Shown here: positions 20,215 to 28,119 of the stretch, in pieces
Layout of the letters: every line of letters starts with the position of its first letter
How positions within the stretch are numbered: position 1 is the stretch's first letter
Assembly: GCF_009604375.1 (NCBI RefSeq)
Contig: NZ_WEGH01000001.1
Span: 1-64,000 of the forward strand
Direction of reading: 5' to 3'
Length of the DNA: 64,000 nt
Origin: Actinomadura macrotermitis
GTDB lineage: Bacteria > Actinomycetota > Actinomycetes > Streptosporangiales > Streptosporangiaceae
Notes under the pieces: generated by a model
The model's database searches: none
Seen by the model: only the letters and a program-made list of their open reading frames with translations
Told to the model about the DNA's origin: nothing
Program-made: the position numbers and the translations under genes

Positions 20215-21684
20215 GTGAGCGAAGAGCAGCTCAGGACGGCGACGCCGCCGGCCGGATCCGCCCATGTCGACACCGGCGACCAGGGGTACGCCAAGTCCCT
20301 GAAGTCCCGGCACGTCAACATGATCGCCATCGGCGGGGCCATCGGCACCGGCCTGTTCCTCGGCGCCGGCGGGCGCCTGGCCAAGGCGGGCCCGTCCCTG
20401 GCGATCGCCTACGCGGTGTGCGGCCTGTTCGCCTTCCTGGTGGTGCGGGCCCTCGGCGAACTGGTCCTGCACCGGCCGTCCTCGGGCTCGTTCGTGTCCT
20501 ACTCGCGCGAGTTCATGGGCGAGAAGGGCGCCTACGTCGCCGGCTGGATGCACTTCCTCAACTGGTCGACGACCGGGATCGTGGACATCACCGCGATCGC
20601 GCTGTACGTCCACTACTGGAAGATGTTCACCGACATCCCGCAGTGGACGCTGGCGCTGATCGCGCTGGCGGTGGTGCTGGCGGTCAACCTGATCTCGGTG
20701 AAGATCTTCGGCGAGCTGGAGTTCTGGTTCTCCATCGTCAAGGTCGGCGCGCTGGTGGCGTTCATGTGCGTCGGGATCTTCCTGCTGGTCACCGGCCACC
20801 GCGTCGGCGGCGGGACGCCGAGCCCGATGCTGATGTTCGAGCACGGCGGGATCTTCCCGCACGGCGCGCTGCCGATGCTGCTGGTCGTGCAGGGCGTGGT
20901 GTTCGCCTACGCCTCCACCGAGCTGGTCGGCGTCGCGGCCGGCGAGACCGCCGACCCCGAGCGGGTCATGCCGAAGGCCATCAACTCGATCGTCTACCGG
21001 ATCCTGGTCTTCTACGTCGGCTCGGTCGTGCTGCTCACCATGCTGCTGCCGTGGACGGCCTACAAGGAGGGCGAGAGCCCCTTCGTCACCGTGCTGTCAG
21101 GGCTCGGCGTGCCCGCCGCGGGCGACGTGATGAACCTGATCGTGCTCACCGCCGCGCTGTCCAGCCTGAACTCGGGGCTGTACTCCACCGGCCGCATCCT
21201 GCGCTCGCTCGGCTCGGCCGGGTCGGCGCCGAGGTTCACCACCCGGATGAGCCGCACCCAGGTCCCCTACGGCGGGATCCTGCTGACCTCGCTGGTCTGC
21301 GTGTTCGGCGTCGGGCTGAACGCCGTGGTGCCCGACAAGGCGTTCGAGATCGTGCTGAACCTGGCCGCGATCGGCATCCTCGGCACCTGGACCATGATCA
21401 TGCTCTCGCACCTGCTGTTCGTCCGCCGCAGCAAGGAGGGCGTGCTCGCCCGGCCGAAGTACCGGCTGCCGCTGTCGCCCTACTCGGAGATCGCCACGCT
21501 GCTGTTCCTCGGCGCGGTGGTCGTGCTGATGTGGTTCGACTACGACGGCGAGGGCCACAAGACCGTGCTGGCCGTCCCGGCGATCCTCCTCGCGCTGGTC
21601 GTCGGCTGGTTCTGCGTGCGGCGGCGGGTGCGGGCCGTCCAGCAGGCCGGGCCCGACGGCCCGGCGGCGGGCACGCTCGACTGA
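20215..21684 (+). CDS. APC-family amino acid permease, AnsP-like (489 aa)
   Basis: Twelve hydrophobic segments and the AAT-family N-terminal signature [15 protein letters not shown] at ~res 36-50, with [13 protein letters not shown] following. The [15 protein letters not shown] region and overall layout resemble L-asparagine permeases (AnsP) and CycA. It imports a neutral amino acid by proton symport in the cytoplasmic membrane. GTG 20215 follows GAGGCGGTAACGAGG. A strong hairpin follows the gene. Substrate specificity is inferred only. Confidence 0.88.
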   Translation: MSEEQLRTATPPAGSAHVDTGDQGYAKSLKSRHVNMIAIGGAIGTGLFLGAGGRLAKAGPSLAIAYAVCGLFAFLVVRALGELVLHRPSSGSFVSYSREFMGEKGAYVAGWMHFLNWSTTGIVDITAIALYVHYWKMFTDIPQWTLALIALAVVLAVNLISVKIFGELEFWFSIVKVGALVAFMCVGIFLLVTGHRVGGGTPSPMLMFEHGGIFPHGALPMLLVVQGVVFAYASTELVGVAAGETADPERVMPKAINSIVYRILVFYVGSVVLLTMLLPWTAYKEGESPFVTVLSGLGVPAAGDVMNLIVLTAALSSLNSGLYSTGRILRSLGSAGSAPRFTTRMSRTQVPYGGILLTSLVCVFGVGLNAVVPDKAFEIVLNLAAIGILGTWTMIMLSHLLFVRRSKEGVLARPKYRLPLSPYSEIATLLFLGAVVVLMWFDYDGEGHKTVLAVPAILLALVVGWFCVRRRVRAVQQAGPDGPAAGTLD

Positions 21685-21701
21685 AACCGGAGCGTTCCGT
21701 G

Positions 21702-21735
21702 ACGCGCCGGGGGCTGACGCGCCCCCGGCGCGTTT
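21702..21735 (+). terminator. rho-independent-type hairpin after the permease
   Basis: Perfect 13-bp arms (21702-21714 and 21721-21733) with a 6-nt loop TGACGC, followed by TTT. It lies 17 nt after the permease stop and ends 15 nt before the next start, so it should separate the two transcription units. Confidence 0.85.
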
Positions 21736-21749
21736 GCCATGGTGGGGGG

Positions 21750-22607
21750 ATGTGCCGACTCTTCGGGATGACCACCGGCGGGCCCCGTGTACGCGCCACC
21801 TTCTGGCTGCTGGACGCGCCGCAGAGCCTGCGCTCGCAGAGCCACCGGATGCCCGACGGCACCGGCCTCGGCTGGTTCTCCCTCGGCGACGAGCCGGTCC
21901 GCGACCGCGCGCCCGTCGCGGCGTTCGAGAACGGCGACTTCGACTCCGAGGCCCGCAACGTGGTGTCGCACACCTTCGTGTCGCACGTGCGGTACGCCTC
22001 GACCGGCGCGGTCGACGTGCACAACTCCCACCCCTTCGACATGAACGACCGGCTGTTCGCGCACAACGGCGTCGTGCAGGGCCTGGACGTGCTGGACTCC
22101 TGGCTGAGCGACGTGGACCGCGCGCTGATGGAGGGCCAGACCGACTCCGAGCTGGTGTTCGCCTACATCACCGCCGAGATCCGCCGGCACGGCGGCGACA
22201 CCACCGCGGGCCTGGTCGCGGCGGTCCGCCGGATCGCCGCCGAACTGCCGGTCTACGCGCTGAACCTGCTGCTCGCCGAGCCGCGCCGGCTGTGGGCGCT
22301 GCGCTACCCCGACCCGAACGAGCTGTGGGTGCTCTCGCCCGACCTCGGCGGGCGCGGCATCCGGCACCTGGGGGCCGGGCACGAGCCCGGCAGCCTGGAC
22401 GTGGCGTGCGCCGACGGCGACCACGTGCCCGCCTGGGTGATCGCCAGCGAGCCGATGGACGACGACCCCGACTGGCGGCTGCTCGCGCCGGGCGAGCTGC
22501 TCGTCGTCGACGGGCTGGAGGCGGTCTCGCTGTTCCCCTTCGAGGCGCCCGCGCACCCCCTCACCACCGCCGACCTGTCCCTGGCCGAGGCCACCTCGCA
22601 GGTCTGA
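21750..22607 (+). CDS. class II glutamine amidotransferase, YafJ/EgtC-like (285 aa)
   Basis: Starts MCRLFGM, so removal of Met exposes the N-terminal nucleophile Cys of an Ntn hydrolase; SHVRYAS and NSHPF, FAHNGVV complete the glutaminase site. Stand-alone members include the EgtC and YafJ groups. ATG 21750 has GGTGGGGGG directly upstream and is the only start giving Cys2. A paralogue sharing most of its length is at 39833-40723 on the other strand. No ergothioneine genes lie beside it, so the pathway is open. Confidence 0.85.
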   Translation: MCRLFGMTTGGPRVRATFWLLDAPQSLRSQSHRMPDGTGLGWFSLGDEPVRDRAPVAAFENGDFDSEARNVVSHTFVSHVRYASTGAVDVHNSHPFDMNDRLFAHNGVVQGLDVLDSWLSDVDRALMEGQTDSELVFAYITAEIRRHGGDTTAGLVAAVRRIAAELPVYALNLLLAEPRRLWALRYPDPNELWVLSPDLGGRGIRHLGAGHEPGSLDVACADGDHVPAWVIASEPMDDDPDWRLLAPGELLVVDGLEAVSLFPFEAPAHPLTTADLSLAEATSQV

Positions 22608-22634
22608 ACGACCGTCGGTCCCGGCACGTAAAGT
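22605..22634 (+). promoter_or_regulatory. candidate leaderless promoter of the PIG-L gene
   Basis: TGAACG (22605-22610), 18-nt spacer, TAAAGT (22629-22634), then 7 nt to ATG 22642. The start of transcription would fall at the start codon. The -35 match is weak. Confidence 0.45.
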
Positions 22635-22641
22635 GAGCCCA

Positions 22642-23457
22642 ATGGAGACACCCCTGACCCTGATGGCCGTGCACGCCCACCCCGACGACGAGGTCCTCGG
22701 CACCGGCGGCCTGTTCGCCCGCTGCGCCGCGGAGGGCGTCCGCACGGTCCTGGTGACCTGTACCAACGGCGAGCAGGGCGACGACCACGGCGGGATCAAG
22801 CCCGGCGAGCCCGGGCACGACGCGCAGGGCGTGGCCCGGCGCCGGCTGGCCGAGCTGCGCGAGTCGGCGGGGCTGCTCGGCATCGAGACCGTCGAGCTGC
22901 TCGGCTACCGCGACTCCGGCATGGACGGCTGGGAGGGCAACGACGACCCCGAGGCGTTCGCCAACGTGCCGGTGGACGACGCCGCCGCCCGCCTCGCCGA
23001 GCTGATCGAGCGGTACCGGCCGCAGGTCGTGGTGACCTACGACGAGAACGGCGGGTACGGGCACCCCGACCACATCCAGGCGCACCGGATCGCGGCCGCC
23101 GCCGTCGAGCGGACGGGCATCGCGCGCAAGTTCTACTACACCGCGGTGGCGCGCAGCGGCATCGAGCGGCTGTTCGAGCATGCCAAGGAGGCCGGCATGG
23201 ACGTCGGCGGCTTCGAGCTGCCCGACGACTTCGGCGTCTCCGACGACAAGATCCACGCCGTGGTGGACGTCGCCTCCTACGCCGACCGCAAGCGCAAGGC
23301 GCTGCTGGCGCACGCCAGCCAGGGCGAGAGCATCTTCCTGCTCCAGCTGCCCGAGGAGGTGCAGAACGTCGTGTTCTCCACCGAGAACTTCACCCGCGTC
23401 TTCAGCCAGGTCGACGTCCCCGACCACGAGGACGACCTGTTCACCGGGCTGCGGTAG
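22642..23457 (+). CDS. PIG-L family deacetylase (LmbE/mycothiol amidase-like, 271 aa)
   Basis: The zinc-binding AHPDDE motif is at ~res 12-17 (VHAHPDDEVLGTGG), followed by VLVTCTNGEQGD and GHPDHIQAH, which supplies the third ligand. The family includes MshB and Mca, which act on mycothiol precursors and conjugates; this protein is not clearly either. ATG 22642 was chosen because TAAAGT (22629-22634) lies 7 nt before it, a leaderless arrangement; GTG 22633 would add three residues. The 3' end overlaps the convergent gene by 17 bp. Confidence 0.83.
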   Translation: METPLTLMAVHAHPDDEVLGTGGLFARCAAEGVRTVLVTCTNGEQGDDHGGIKPGEPGHDAQGVARRRLAELRESAGLLGIETVELLGYRDSGMDGWEGNDDPEAFANVPVDDAAARLAELIERYRPQVVVTYDENGGYGHPDHIQAHRIAAAAVERTGIARKFYYTAVARSGIERLFEHAKEAGMDVGGFELPDDFGVSDDKIHAVVDVASYADRKRKALLAHASQGESIFLLQLPEEVQNVVFSTENFTRVFSQVDVPDHEDDLFTGLR

Positions 23458-24619
23458 GCCGCTCCGCGGTGCCGCGCCGGGCCTGCGCCCGGTAGTGGTC
23501 CAGGACGTCCTGCCGCAGCAGGAATTCGAAGCCCGCGCGCTCCATCCGCAGCCCGAACGCCGCCGCCTCCATCCCGAGCGAGGCGGCGGTGTCGCCGATA
23601 TGCCAGTCGTGCGCGGCGAGGCGCGTGAGCAGGTATCCGCGCCGCACCTGGGCGTCCGACAGGCGGAAGCTCTTGAGATAGGCGACCCGGGCGTCCGCGC
23701 CGACGATGGCCTCGGTGATGTGGTTCTCCTGCCGGAGCTCGAACGAGGGCAGCCCGCGGACCAGCTCGAAGTCCTCCAGATACTGGACGGTCTGGTGCGA
23801 CCGCTCCCCCGCGAACAGCCCTGCCGCCATGACCTCGTCGTGGAAGTCGGCCCATTCGCGGCTCAGCCGGGCCGCCTGCGCGCGCAGGTCGGCCAGGGAC
23901 CGCACGGAGGCGTCGTCGATCCGGCCCGACAGGTCGGCGGCCGGCGCGCCCAGTAGCCCGTGCTGGTAGATCAGCTCCCCGAACAGGTCCTCCAGCAGCG
24001 TGGCGTGCAGCGCCCGGTAGTCGTCGGGGTGCGGGACGACGAACGCGCTGGCCAGGGCGTCGGCGACGTAGACGAGCACGCCGCACTGCCCCGGATGGAT
24101 CTCGAAGATCCGCAGCGCGTCCTCCAGCCCGCGCACCTGAAAGCCGAGGTAGGCCTCCTCGCAGCGCGGCGACAGGCCGTGCGCGACGGCCCGCCGCGAC
24201 CACTCCTCCCACACGATCTCGGGCCCGCCGAAGTGCAGCGCGAGGTAGCCCTCGACGGCCAGGTGCAGCGGCAGGAAGCGCAGCCGGTCCTTGGCCGTCC
24301 GGCGGGCCATGCGGCGCGCGGTCCGCACCGGCACGCGCGGCGGCGGCTCCGGCTGCTCGTCCTCCAGGCCGATCAGGCGGGTGCCGTAGGACGCGGCGGG
24401 CAGCTGGTCGCCCGACCATGTCGCCACGAAGGCATGCGGGATGTAGGAGACGTAGGCCGACCCGTCGCCGATGTCCACGATCGTGTAGTCGGCGTCGTAG
24501 ACCTTGCGGTGCAGCCGCAGGCCCGGGACCGGCTCGTCGCGCAGCAGCGGGACCAGGCGGACCGAGCCCCAGGTCTGCGCGGGACCGGTGGTCAGCCCGT
24601 CCAGCCGGAACGGCGTCAT
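23441..24619 (-). CDS. uncharacterised partner protein of the vWA gene (392 aa)
   Basis: I do not recognise the family. The N-terminal ~90 residues (YTIVDIGDGSAYVSYIPHAF) look like a beta-rich domain; from ~105 on it is mainly helical with several aromatic segments (LALHFGGPEIVWEEWSRRA, GQCGVLVYVADALASAFVV, DWHIGDTAASLGMEAAAFGL, the last reminiscent of an HTH). No membrane segment. Its ATG overlaps the stop of the upstream vWA-like gene as ATGA, so the two are translationally coupled and probably work together. The 3' end overlaps the PIG-L gene by 17 bp. Confidence 0.6.
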   Translation of the reverse strand: MTPFRLDGLTTGPAQTWGSVRLVPLLRDEPVPGLRLHRKVYDADYTIVDIGDGSAYVSYIPHAFVATWSGDQLPAASYGTRLIGLEDEQPEPPPRVPVRTARRMARRTAKDRLRFLPLHLAVEGYLALHFGGPEIVWEEWSRRAVAHGLSPRCEEAYLGFQVRGLEDALRIFEIHPGQCGVLVYVADALASAFVVPHPDDYRALHATLLEDLFGELIYQHGLLGAPAADLSGRIDDASVRSLADLRAQAARLSREWADFHDEVMAAGLFAGERSHQTVQYLEDFELVRGLPSFELRQENHITEAIVGADARVAYLKSFRLSDAQVRRGYLLTRLAAHDWHIGDTAASLGMEAAAFGLRMERAGFEFLLRQDVLDHYRAQARRGTAERPTAAR

Positions 24620-26055
24620 CGCGGGGCCTCCAGGAAGCGGGCGGTCTGCTCGTCCAGATGGGCGCGCAGCTCGGACAGGCCGACCCGGCCCTCGGCGAAG
24701 CGGGCCAGCTCGACCAGGGCGGTGAGGTCCTCGGCGTCGCGGATGCCGGCGGTCGGCACGGTCGGCGCGAGGCGCCGCACGTCGAAGTCGTCGGCGTCGT
24801 AGACCGGGTTCAGATGGGTGATCGCCACGGTGCGGCCGGGATCCAGGCGGGTCCGCCAGAGGCGCAGCACGTCCGCGGCGAGGCCGCGCGGGGCGTTGTC
24901 CCAGCCGTCCGAGATGATGATCAGGCGGTCGGGGGCGGTGTCCAGCGCGTCCAGCACGCGCTCGCCGAGCGGCGTCGGCCCGTAGGGGTACAGCAGCAGC
25001 TCGTCGGCGCGGCCGGAGACCCACAGCGGGGTGTAGCCGCCGGGCGCGGCGAGCGCCTCCAGCAGGTAGCTGGAAGCGAGCGCGACCGCCAGGGGGCGGC
25101 GGCGCTTCTGCCCGGACCCGTAGCTGGAGTGGCTGTCGTCCAGGACGGCGGTGACCTTCCCCCACCGGCCCGCCGACGCGCCCGCCAGCCGGAGCGCGGC
25201 GGTGCGCAGCGCGCCGGTCAGCTCGGCGCGGCGCGCGGCGCGGTCGTCCAGGGACAGGCCGAGGACGTAGGAGGCGAGCCGGGTCAGCCCGGCCCCGGCG
25301 AGGTCGGCGCGCTCGTTGACCGAGGTGACCTTCTTCATCACGCGGGCGCTCTCCTGGAGGCGCAGCCGCTCCAGCCGGGTCATCCGCGGCTCGATGCGCT
25401 CCAGGAACACCTCGCGGGGGACGCCGTGCTTGGCGGCGAAGCCCTCGGCGACGGTGTAGGGCAGCTCGTAGATCGAGGCATGCTCGTAGTGGGCGCGCCG
25501 CCACGTCTCGAAGATCGGGGTCTCGAAGTCCTTCCGGCTCATCGGGCGGAACAGGAAGTCGCCGAGCTCGTCGTCGAGGGGGATGTGGGCGTGCCGCACG
25601 GCGGCCTTCACCGCGCTGCGGTACTTGACGGCGTCGAACGCCTGGTCGCGGCGCGCGGCGTGCCACTGGCGCATGATCGCGCGGGTGCGCCGGTTGTTGA
25701 CCTTGGCGCGGCGCAGGTCGCGGAACAGCCGGTACACCCGGTGCTGCGGGAGCAGCTCCAGACGGCGGGCGATCAGCGCGCCCTCGGCGCGGCGGCGGTG
25801 CAGCGGGACGTCGGCGGCGTGCCGCAGCAGCCCGCTGATGATCATAGCCGCGTTGTGGTCGTTGATGTTCAGCGCGAGCGCCGCCGCGTACAGCTCCCGG
25901 TAGTTCTCCCGCATGTACTCGTGCAGGAACTCCAGGGACAGGCGCTGGTCGCCGTAGTAGTGGTGGAACTCGCGCTGGCCCGTGCTGGTGATCGCGGCGT
26001 TGACGAACATCAGCACGTCCTCGCAGGCGATGAGGTCCGCGAACGTCTCGGTCAT
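24616..26055 (-). CDS. helical repeat + vWA/MIDAS domain protein, Ro60-like architecture (479 aa)
   Basis: The N-terminal ~290 residues are predicted to be nearly all helical and rich in Arg and His. The C-terminal part has a von Willebrand A-type metal site: VLDDSHSS (DxSxS, res 305-311) and LIIISDGWDN (res 378-387), which supplies the distal MIDAS Asp. A helical RNA-binding part followed by a MIDAS domain is the layout of TROVE/Ro60 proteins, but I see no certain TROVE motif, so this is a guess. It is the first gene of an ATGA-overlapping pair. No good ribosome site precedes ATG 26055. Confidence 0.6.
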   Translation of the reverse strand: MTETFADLIACEDVLMFVNAAITSTGQREFHHYYGDQRLSLEFLHEYMRENYRELYAAALALNINDHNAAMIISGLLRHAADVPLHRRRAEGALIARRLELLPQHRVYRLFRDLRRAKVNNRRTRAIMRQWHAARRDQAFDAVKYRSAVKAAVRHAHIPLDDELGDFLFRPMSRKDFETPIFETWRRAHYEHASIYELPYTVAEGFAAKHGVPREVFLERIEPRMTRLERLRLQESARVMKKVTSVNERADLAGAGLTRLASYVLGLSLDDRAARRAELTGALRTAALRLAGASAGRWGKVTAVLDDSHSSYGSGQKRRRPLAVALASSYLLEALAAPGGYTPLWVSGRADELLLYPYGPTPLGERVLDALDTAPDRLIIISDGWDNAPRGLAADVLRLWRTRLDPGRTVAITHLNPVYDADDFDVRRLAPTVPTAGIRDAEDLTALVELARFAEGRVGLSELRAHLDEQTARFLEAPR

Positions 26056-26292
26056 CTCGGTCCAGCGGTCGGAGGGAAGTAAGGTGCCGGCCGGGGAGAG
26101 GTGAACGCGAACGGCGAATCATCGCATTACAGGCGGGTTCCGGAAGTCGCGCCGAAGTCCCGCGGCCGGCTCTCGCACGGTAGCACCGGTGATCGTCGCG
26201 TTTCCTCCGATTATCGGGCGTTCCACGGCGGCCGGTCCCCTCGCGCCTGCCGCCCGTGGCGGCTTCCCGGGCAGGTTCCCCCACCTGAGTAT

Positions 26293-26328
26293 TTGACGCG
26301 GCCACCGCACTGTTACTGTCCGGAACAG
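26293..26328 (+). promoter_or_regulatory. candidate promoter/operator of the APH-like gene
   Basis: TTGACG (26293-26298) with TACTGT 15 nt later overlaps an inverted repeat CTGTT-N9-AACAG (26310-26328), 26 nt before GTG 26354. The short spacer makes the promoter uncertain; the inverted repeat may be a repressor site. Apart from this, 26056-26290 shows nothing recognisable. Confidence 0.3.
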
Positions 26329-26353
26329 ACCTGTATCTGAGGGGGGACCCGCC

Positions 26354-27421
26354 GTGCCGCAGCCCGCATCGATCGACCCGGCGCTCGTGGACTTCGACGC
26401 GCTCACCGCGTGGATGGACCGGGAGGGCCTGCCCGGTGGCCCGTTCGAGGACGTCGCGCCGCTCGCCGGCGGCACCCAGAACGTGCTGGTCCGCTTCCGC
26501 CGCGGCGGCGTCGACTACGTGCTGCGGCGCGGCCCGCGGCACCTGCGCACCCGCACCAACGACGTGCTGCGCCGCGAGGCCCGGGTGCTCGCCGCGCTGG
26601 ACGGCACCGACGTGCCCGCGCCGCGGATCATCGCCGCCTGCCCCGACGAGGAGGTCATGCACGGCGCGGTGTTCTACCTGATGACCCCCATCAACGGCTT
26701 CAACGCCACGGTCACCCTGCCCGAGCCGCACGCCTCCGACCCGGTGCTGCGCCGCTCGATGGGCCTGCACGCCGCCACCGCGCTGTCGGCGCTCGGCGCG
26801 GTCGACCACGAGGCCGCCGGGCTGGCCGACTTCGGCAAGCCCGAGGGGTTCCTGGAGCGGCAGGTCGGCCGCTGGACGTCCGAACTGGAGTCCTACAACG
26901 CCCTGGAGGGCTACCCCGGCCCCGATATCCCGGGCCTGGACAAGGTCGCGGGCTGGCTGGAGGACAACCGCCCGGCGACCTGGCGGCCCGGCGTCATGCA
27001 CGGCGACTACCACCTGGCCAACCTGATGTACTCCTTCGACGGCCCGCAGGTCGCCGCGATCGTCGACTGGGAGATGTGCACGATCGGCGACCCCCTGCTC
27101 GACCTCGGCTGGCTGCTGGCCACCTGGCCGGGCGAGGACGCCGAGAGCTCGATGCTCGCCGGGCCGCTCGGCACCGCCGGGAACCTGCCGCCCGCCGGCG
27201 ACCTCGTCCGCGCCTACGCCGAGCGGCCCGAGGCCGTCGCGGGCCGCGACCTGTCGGCGATCGACTGGTACGCGGTGCTCGCCTGTTTCAAGCTCGGCAT
27301 CGTGCTGGAGGGCACGCACGCCCGCGCCTGCGCGGGCAAGGCGCCGAAGGAGACCGGCGACCTGCTGCACACCATCACCCTCGGCCTGTTCCAGCGCGCC
27401 CTCGCCTTCATCGCCGCCTGA
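26354..27421 (+). CDS. aminoglycoside phosphotransferase-fold kinase (355 aa)
   Basis: APH/choline-kinase fold: ATP-binding N-lobe with LAGGTQNVLVRF, the Brenner motif VMHGDYHLANLMY (catalytic HGD...N) at ~res 217-229 and the metal-binding IVDWEMCTIGDP. Such stand-alone proteins in actinobacteria are close to the kinase domain linked to acyl-CoA dehydrogenases (FadE36/ACAD10-like) and probably phosphorylate a small hydroxylated metabolite, not an antibiotic. GTG 26354 follows GGGGGGACC. Confidence 0.85.
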   Translation: MPQPASIDPALVDFDALTAWMDREGLPGGPFEDVAPLAGGTQNVLVRFRRGGVDYVLRRGPRHLRTRTNDVLRREARVLAALDGTDVPAPRIIAACPDEEVMHGAVFYLMTPINGFNATVTLPEPHASDPVLRRSMGLHAATALSALGAVDHEAAGLADFGKPEGFLERQVGRWTSELESYNALEGYPGPDIPGLDKVAGWLEDNRPATWRPGVMHGDYHLANLMYSFDGPQVAAIVDWEMCTIGDPLLDLGWLLATWPGEDAESSMLAGPLGTAGNLPPAGDLVRAYAERPEAVAGRDLSAIDWYAVLACFKLGIVLEGTHARACAGKAPKETGDLLHTITLGLFQRALAFIAA

Positions 27422-27524
27422 CCCTGCCCCGTCCCGCATCTCTACGGGATTTCCCGGATGTGCCGGGGCACCCGTGACGCCATCATCTAAGGACGTCGCG
27501 CCGCGGGTGCGTGGAAGGGCAGTG

Positions 27525-28115
27525 ATGGACGGCAGGGCGGTACGGCTTCGCAGGGCGGCGCAGGCGTGCGTGGCCGCGGGCGCGGCGCTGCTGCTCGCCC
27601 TGTCCGGCTTCGGGGTGGAGGCCGGCGCGTCCGGCCGGCGCCCGGCGGCCGCGCACCACGACCCCGCACAGGCGCGGCGCCCGCTGGCCTACCCGCTCGC
27701 CGGGACGCTCACCGCGCGGCGGATCGGGCCGGACGCCGGATGCGATCACGGCACCTGGCTGAACGGCCGCGGCCCGCTCGGCGACCCGTCCCTGGCCGGG
27801 GCCCGCTCGGTCCGCCGCTACCACTGCCTCCAGGACGAGGGTGCGGCCGCGCCCGACGACGAGCCGCAGGCGCTCTTCCTCACCTTCCGCGGCGCCGCGC
27901 AGGCGCGCGCCTACGTCAGGGCGCAGACCAGCCAGGCGTGGCAGGCCGCCGGCTACCTGCAGGACGGGCCGTACGTCCTGGAGATCGATGAGGGCCGGCC
28001 GCGCCTGGACCGGCCGGCCCTGCTGCGCGACGCCCAGGCCGCCTGCGGCGGCTGCGGCGCCCTCACCCTGACCTGGCAGGCGGCGGGCGAGGGCCGCGGC
28101 AGCCTCGACGGCTGA
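27525..28115 (+). CDS. secreted hypothetical protein (196 aa)
   Basis: ATG 27525 is preceded by GGAAGGG and gives a typical signal peptide: basic GRAVRLRR, a hydrophobic core ACVAAGAALLLALSGFGV and a likely cleavage near AGA-SG. The mature part has four cysteines (one each in DAGCDHG and YHCLQ, two in ACGGCGA), so disulfides outside the cell are likely. No known domain. The codon frame is open to 27474 but no ribosome site supports that start. Confidence 0.65.
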   Translation: MDGRAVRLRRAAQACVAAGAALLLALSGFGVEAGASGRRPAAAHHDPAQARRPLAYPLAGTLTARRIGPDAGCDHGTWLNGRGPLGDPSLAGARSVRRYHCLQDEGAAAPDDEPQALFLTFRGAAQARAYVRAQTSQAWQAAGYLQDGPYVLEIDEGRPRLDRPALLRDAQAACGGCGALTLTWQAAGEGRGSLDG

Positions 28116-28119
28116 CCGG

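Noticed and set aside
26101-26340. 79-codon ORF with GGGGAGAG before it
   Set aside because: No similarity or coding pattern; it lies in the control region of the APH-like gene. Left as unassigned intergenic sequence.
23441-27439. 1332-codon minus-strand open frame
   Set aside because: Only its 3' part (23441-24619) is a gene; the rest runs antisense to the APH-like gene and through the vWA gene in another frame.
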